Shown here piece after piece: positions 13,808 through 17,448 of a DNA stretch of 17,448 nt. A program made the position numbers and the translations under genes. The notes below the pieces were generated by a model, which searched no databases, was not told the DNA's origin, and saw nothing but the letters and a program-made list of their open reading frames with translations. The stretch lies in assembly GCA_031258625.1 (NCBI GenBank), contig JAIRMO010000205.1, forward strand, positions 1 through 17,448. The letters run 5' to 3'. The stretch is from Spirochaetaceae bacterium. Lineage in GTDB: Bacteria > Spirochaetota > Spirochaetia > Treponematales > Breznakiellaceae. Every line of letters begins with the position of its first letter. Positions within the stretch are counted from its first letter, which is position 1.

Positions 13808-14954
13808 AACCGCGGATTTAACAAAATCGGGCGGATTGAGTTCCGGGTCCGGTTTTTCAGAAGTTTTTTTCAACGGCAACAGGGGGTTGAAAAGGGCTCA
13901 ATGGGTCTTTTTATGGATGTTTTGTACGGGAAGCGTCTTATTAAGCTGTTTCAATAATAACCCCGGTAATACCGAAGGGATCAATGGATATTATACGGCC
14001 GGACCAAAAGACAATCAAACCTTAAAGACCCTTTTTGAACTCTTGGCAAAGGAGACAGAGCCGGGAACGGAACAGTTTTCGGTGATCCGGGAAATTGCCG
14101 TGGAATATATCCGGCTTAAAGAATACGGCAAACTGATAAATTTTTTAAATTTCTGGACCGATGCCCACCCCGACGATACCTACAACGCCTATTATTTATT
14201 ATTAATTGCCTATGCCTATATGCAACAGGACGCCCATGCCGTAGCGGCGCTGTATTTTAACCGGATCATAAAAAATTATCCCGACCTCACTATCCGGGAA
14301 GAATCTATACATCTGGCATCCCTCAGCCAGTTGATCAGCCTGGTGGAGGATCCTGAACAGCGGGTCTGGTATTATGAGGAACTTATTTCCCGTTTTCCCG
14401 ATAAAATAGATCTGGGGGTGGCCTACTTCCAATTAGCCCAGGCTTATGAACAGATCGGTGATTGGAACCGGGCCATAAAAACCTACACCAATTTTTTACC
14501 CTACAACGGTACCATTGTGAACGGTTTTGCCGATGCCTATACCTACGCGAAACAAATCGTGGATTTTTATAACTCCCCGAAGGATTGGACCTTTGAAAAC
14601 ATCAATACCCTGATTGCGGCCATAAAAAGCGCTCTGGATTCGGGAAGCAGTTCCCGGTTATGGAGCTACCGGGCAAAGGTGAATTTTTTCGCCCGTTCCT
14701 GGTCCCAGGAGGCCGCGGATGATGCGGGGATGGCGGAATTCAGCATCTCCGAATTCATGCGGGACACCCGGATCTTTTATGCCTCAGAATTGGATGCCGC
14801 TTCCAATGCCAATGAGGCCTATTTACGAACCTGGGGATGGTCCCAGGGCATCCCTACCTGGTACCTGTATTTTAGAAAGATCAACTTCCCCCTGGATCCT
14901 GATATTCACGGACGATGGGAATGGGCGGGGGTATATTATGGAGAAAAATTCTGA
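13788..14954 (+). CDS. Predicted lipoprotein with TPR-like helical repeats
   Basis: A 388-aa product if read from the ATG at 13788, which has GAGG ten bases upstream but lies inside a hairpin. A lipoprotein signal appears only at residues 34-54 (LKRAQWVFLWMFCTGSVLLSC), so the true start may be the TTG at 13887, giving a 21-residue signal with an MKR n-region and lipobox LLSC. The mature part is helical and TPR-like: EQFSVIREIAVEYIRLKEYG, YYLLLIAYAYMQQDAHAVAA, and LGVAYFQLAQAYEQIGDWNR, with NYPDL and PYNG turns. The C-terminal 120 residues are aromatic-rich without a recognised domain. The stop shares one base with the start of the transglycosylase gene, suggesting coupling and a joint envelope role. 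Family unknown. Confidence 0.85.
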   Translation: MSNFEKATADLTKSGGLSSGSGFSEVFFNGNRGLKRAQWVFLWMFCTGSVLLSCFNNNPGNTEGINGYYTAGPKDNQTLKTLFELLAKETEPGTEQFSVIREIAVEYIRLKEYGKLINFLNFWTDAHPDDTYNAYYLLLIAYAYMQQDAHAVAALYFNRIIKNYPDLTIREESIHLASLSQLISLVEDPEQRVWYYEELISRFPDKIDLGVAYFQLAQAYEQIGDWNRAIKTYTNFLPYNGTIVNGFADAYTYAKQIVDFYNSPKDWTFENINTLIAAIKSALDSGSSSRLWSYRAKVNFFARSWSQEAADDAGMAEFSISEFMRDTRIFYASELDAASNANEAYLRTWGWSQGIPTWYLYFRKINFPLDPDIHGRWEWAGVYYGEKF

Positions 14955-16339
14955 TGAACCTTCCGGTCATTTTGTTTTGGAGAAAAAAAATCCCCGCCGG
15001 GGGGGGGCTCCTTTTTCTCCGGCTCCTGGGTTTAGCCTTAGTACCCCTGGAGGCGGAGACGGTCCGGGAACTGCCGGTTTCTATCCAGGAGGCGGTTCTC
15101 CCGGAGCAGCCTGAGCCGGTAATCGGGGATCGCCCCCTGCGGCAAAACGGTTCGGCCGCCGCCCGGCCGGGCAGATTTCTCTCCCACGAGGGAGTAGTCC
15201 TTCCCTCCATACCGGGGATAGAACGGGAATTAACCCAAAAGTATATCCGTCAGTATTCAAATCCTGGGGGAATTGAATGGCTCAACGGGGTTATAAAACG
15301 GGGAGGTCCTTATTTGGCCTTTATCCGGCAGGAGATAGCCCGGCGGGATCTTCCCCCGGAATTTCTCTACCTTCCGGTGATTGAGTCCGGCTATACGGTT
15401 TCGGCAAAAAGCAGGGCCGGCGCCGCGGGGCTTTGGCAGTTCATGCAGAACAGTATGGCGCCCTTTGATATGCGGATAACCGATTTGTTGGATGAACGGA
15501 TGGATTTCTGGAAGTCCACCATCGGAGCCCTCCATAAATTGGAAGAAAATTACGGGTATCTTAAGGACTGGTCCCTGGCCCTGGCAGCCTATAACGCGGG
15601 ACTGGGAGCAATACGCCGGCTTGTAAGCCGGACGGGGATCGCCGATTATTGGATCCTGGCTGAACAGAAACAGTTTAAGAGTGAAACCGTCCAATATATC
15701 CCCAAGTTACTCGCCGTTTCCTATATCCTTTCCAATCCCCGGCGTTTCGGCCTGGAACCGCTCTGGGCGGAGGATCCCCAATGGACAAAAGTTTCCGTAG
15801 GAAGAACCGTGGATGTGGAATTATTGGCGGAACAGGCGGGGATAGACCCCCGGAAACTCAAAGAGGCAAACGGGGAACTCCTCCACCGGATAACCCCCCC
15901 GGATCCTCACTATGAACTTAAGGTTCCCGCCGCCTATGCCGGGGCAATCACCGCGGTTTTGGATCGGAAGGACCTGGGCCTGATCAAATATTATAGTTAT
16001 AAGATCAAATCTGGGGATACCCTTTCGGCTTTAGCCAAACATTACGGTATATCCGTGGATCAGATCCTCTCTTTTAACCCCGGTATCCAAGAGCGGTTCC
16101 TCAAAATCGGTTCCCAACTGCTTATCCCCGCGTTTAAAGAGATTGAGCCTTATACGAAGGAATACGCGGCGCCTTCTTCCCCGGCTTTTACGGAAAATTA
16201 CCTGGTAAAACGGGGAGAAACCCTTTGGTCCATAGCGCTGGCCCATAATGTGGACCCGGAAGCCCTCGCGGAAGCCAATGGGATGTCCTTAAATGATATC
16301 CTCCGTGAAGGAAGAATCCTGAAAACGCCGATAAGATAG
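14954..16339 (+). CDS. MltD-like lytic transglycosylase with two LysM domains
   Basis: Predicted 461-aa secreted murein lytic transglycosylase that cleaves the MurNAc-GlcNAc bond of peptidoglycan, forming a 1,6-anhydro end. The order is: a basic then hydrophobic signal (FWRKK, cleavage perhaps after LEA near residue 34); a linker; the SLT catalytic domain at about 110-260 with the likely catalytic Glu144 in VIESGY, AAGLWQFMQ and AAYNAGLGAIRR; then LysM 1 at about 347-393 (YKIKSGDTLSALAKHYGIS) and LysM 2 at about 415-461 (YLVKRGETLWSIALAHNVD). This is the MltD architecture. Start: ATG at 14954, overlapping the upstream stop by one base (TGATG), with GGAGA about ten bases before; an ATG at 14915 would prefix residues that spoil the signal peptide. 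Confidence 0.95.
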   Translation: MNLPVILFWRKKIPAGGGLLFLRLLGLALVPLEAETVRELPVSIQEAVLPEQPEPVIGDRPLRQNGSAAARPGRFLSHEGVVLPSIPGIERELTQKYIRQYSNPGGIEWLNGVIKRGGPYLAFIRQEIARRDLPPEFLYLPVIESGYTVSAKSRAGAAGLWQFMQNSMAPFDMRITDLLDERMDFWKSTIGALHKLEENYGYLKDWSLALAAYNAGLGAIRRLVSRTGIADYWILAEQKQFKSETVQYIPKLLAVSYILSNPRRFGLEPLWAEDPQWTKVSVGRTVDVELLAEQAGIDPRKLKEANGELLHRITPPDPHYELKVPAAYAGAITAVLDRKDLGLIKYYSYKIKSGDTLSALAKHYGISVDQILSFNPGIQERFLKIGSQLLIPAFKEIEPYTKEYAAPSSPAFTENYLVKRGETLWSIALAHNVDPEALAEANGMSLNDILREGRILKTPIR

Positions 16340-16343
16340 GGGT

Positions 16344-17243
16344 ATGAAAAAATTTATTGTATGGATTTTTTTCTTTCTTGTAATCCACCGGGGGGGCGCC
16401 GAAGACGCAGGGGCGGATATCCGGGGTTCCATCGAATGGGACCGGATGGAAATTAACACCACCCTAACCGTGAACTTGTCTTCCGCGGGGATCCGGATTC
16501 CCTTGGGAAGATCCCGGGGGGAGGAGATCCTCACGGTCGAATATCCCCGGTTGATCCGGCCCTATCTGTTGTCCCTCCCCGTGGATTCCTCGGGAACCTT
16601 GGAGGATATGATAAACCGGGGGGAATTGCCCCTTTCGGATATCGGCGGTTTTATCCGTTCCGCCCGGCAGGTTCCCTCCGCTTTGTCGGCGGACCTGGTT
16701 TCCATATCCTCCCAACATACCCTCAACATGAATACCATCGGCGCCGCCTTTATCCGCCACCGGCGTCCCGCGGAAATTAAGCGGACCCTTACTCCGGCCT
16801 CCGTGAAGGCCTATACGGGGATCATCATTATCGCGGATAACGAATTGCCGGTCCACGGAAGAAACATCCGCTCCCTTCCCCTGCCCTGTCTTTTCCCTAA
16901 AATTTGGGATACCGAAATGAACCTGATATTCGAGCGGAATATGCTGGAACCCGGGGTAGGTAAAACCACCGGGATGGTCCGTTATGCCGCCGAAAACGCC
17001 ATATTCCACCCTACTCCTTCGGGCCTTGAGGGGGATCTTTTGGATTTGGTGGGTCCCAATCCCCTGCGGATCATCGCCCGGGGGGTCTTTGGGATCCGTC
17101 CCACGGACCCGGTCATAGACCGGGAAGACGCCCTCATCATCATTTCTTCCGAAGAAAACCGGAGACTCCTCCGGGAAGGGAAGGTCGTTTTGATCCTCCA
17201 CCGGGATGTCCTTAAAACCCCCTTCGGGGGGGGTAGCCCATAG
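16344..17243 (+). CDS. Secreted protein of unknown function, LPP20/FlgT-like pattern
   Basis: A 299-aa product with a signal peptide (MKKFIVWIFFFLVIHRGGAE, cleavage likely near AE/D). I do not recognise a named family. The C-terminal half has TGIIIIADN, then LPCLFPKIWDTEMNLIF, a VGPNPLRIIARGVFG segment, and DALIIISSEENRRLLREGKVVLIL. That order (TGlviDA, PkI.d, G..P..i.A, da..i......fL..g.V..vl) resembles periplasmic LPP20/FlgT-type domains; this is a weak resemblance from memory. The ATG is four bases after the transglycosylase stop, with AGGGG immediately before it (closer than ideal), so co-translation is likely. A hairpin abuts its stop codon. Confidence 0.8.
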   Translation: MKKFIVWIFFFLVIHRGGAEDAGADIRGSIEWDRMEINTTLTVNLSSAGIRIPLGRSRGEEILTVEYPRLIRPYLLSLPVDSSGTLEDMINRGELPLSDIGGFIRSARQVPSALSADLVSISSQHTLNMNTIGAAFIRHRRPAEIKRTLTPASVKAYTGIIIIADNELPVHGRNIRSLPLPCLFPKIWDTEMNLIFERNMLEPGVGKTTGMVRYAAENAIFHPTPSGLEGDLLDLVGPNPLRIIARGVFGIRPTDPVIDREDALIIISSEENRRLLREGKVVLILHRDVLKTPFGGGSP

Positions 17244-17259
17244 GCGTTTACTTAAACGC
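17244..17259 (+). terminator. Hairpin abutting the stop codon of the last gene
   Basis: GCGTTTA (17244-17250) and TAAACGC (17253-17259) form a 7-bp stem beginning on the base after the stop codon. No T-run follows on the plus strand, so efficient intrinsic termination is doubtful. Confidence 0.35.
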
Positions 17260-17272
17260 AAGACTGGAAGCA

Positions 17273-17323
17273 TTAATCCGCGGATTAACGCTGATTTTAG
17301 CCTCTTTAATCCGTGAAAATCAG
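17273..17323. repeat. Palindrome cluster built on TTAATCCG
   Basis: TTAATCCGCGGATTAA at 17273-17288 is a perfect 16-bp palindrome. It is followed by CTGATTTT (17291-17298) and its exact reverse complement AAAATCAG (17316-17323). The loop of that second hairpin contains TTAATCCG again (17306-17313). The reuse of one 8-mer in both orientations suggests a repeat element rather than a gene-specific site. Confidence 0.6.
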
Positions 17324-17380
17324 GGTAACCGGCGGACTTTTTCCGCACCGTATACGCATAGCGGGTCCGCCCCCACTCCT

Positions 17381-17427
17381 TGCATAAATATACGTAAAGG
17401 GTCAGACCCCAAACGTATATTTATGCA
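17381..17427. repeat. Nested 47-bp inverted repeat with GGGTCAGACCC core
   Basis: TGCATAAATATACGT (17381-17395) and ACGTATATTTATGCA (17413-17427) are perfect 15-bp arms. The 17-base centre contains GGGTCAGACCC (17399-17409), itself a quasi-palindrome of two 5-bp arms around one A. A core of this GGGTC/GACCC type is, as I recall, common beside IS200-like REP-associated transposase (RAYT) genes. A further quasi-palindrome of the same 5-1-5 shape, CCCTCAGAGGG, is at 17435-17445 by the window edge. Confidence 0.7.
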
Positions 17428-17448
17428 ATCCCCGCCCTCAGAGGGGGT

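Noticed and set aside
16464..17348. Long minus-strand frame opposite the last gene
   Set aside because: It mirrors the real gene, which has a signal peptide and operon context, and its own translation is Gly/Pro/Arg-rich with no domain.
1..17448. tRNA, rRNA, CRISPR array, phage or complete insertion sequence
   Set aside because: I saw no regularly spaced repeats, cloverleaf-like genes, transposase or integrase coding, or rRNA sequence anywhere in the window.

Overview
The window looks like chromosomal DNA of an anaerobic, host-associated spirochaete, most likely a Treponema relative (termite-gut type is my guess). This rests on inference: moderately high GC for the genus, many lipoprotein and TPR genes, sugar ABC importers in place of PTS genes, a rubredoxin gene, and a yajC-secD-secF cluster. 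No ribosomal RNA or other taxonomic marker is present.

Layout. (A) 1-1884, plus strand: the 3' end of a CUT1-type sugar permease, then its substrate-binding protein. (B) 1885-2247: a regulatory gap with a strong terminator-like hairpin, two dyads and a near-consensus sigma-70 promoter. (C) 2248-6295, plus strand: a complete CUT2 (ribose/xylose/galactose-type) importer of binding protein, double ATPase and permease, with a 375-nt highly structured non-coding gap after the binding-protein gene. (D) 6302-13648, minus strand: read in transcription order this is a small membrane protein, a TPR lipoprotein, a rubredoxin too short for usual ORF cut-offs, a 96-aa uncharacterised protein, yajC, secD, secF and ispH. 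Two ATGA stop/start overlaps suggest tight translational coupling. (E) 13649-13787: a compact divergent promoter region. (F) 13788-17243, plus strand: a TPR-like lipoprotein, an MltD-like lytic transglycosylase with two LysM domains, and a secreted protein of unknown function, all nearly abutting. (G) 17244-17448: a gene-free, palindrome-dense tail that looks like a REP/MITE-type repeat region.

Functionally, blocks A and C import sugars. Block D supplies the Sec accessory complex (YajC-SecDF), an isoprenoid-pathway iron-sulfur enzyme and an electron carrier. Block F, with the TPR lipoprotein of D, is envelope and peptidoglycan related.

I found no convincing new multi-gene system. The most unusual material is non-coding: a pair of homologous hairpins with a compensatory base change, a 13-bp-arm hairpin covering an apparent start codon, a divergent promoter pair sharing a dyad and apparently giving a leaderless mRNA, the multi-hairpin gap in the CUT2 operon, and the nested palindromes at the right edge.
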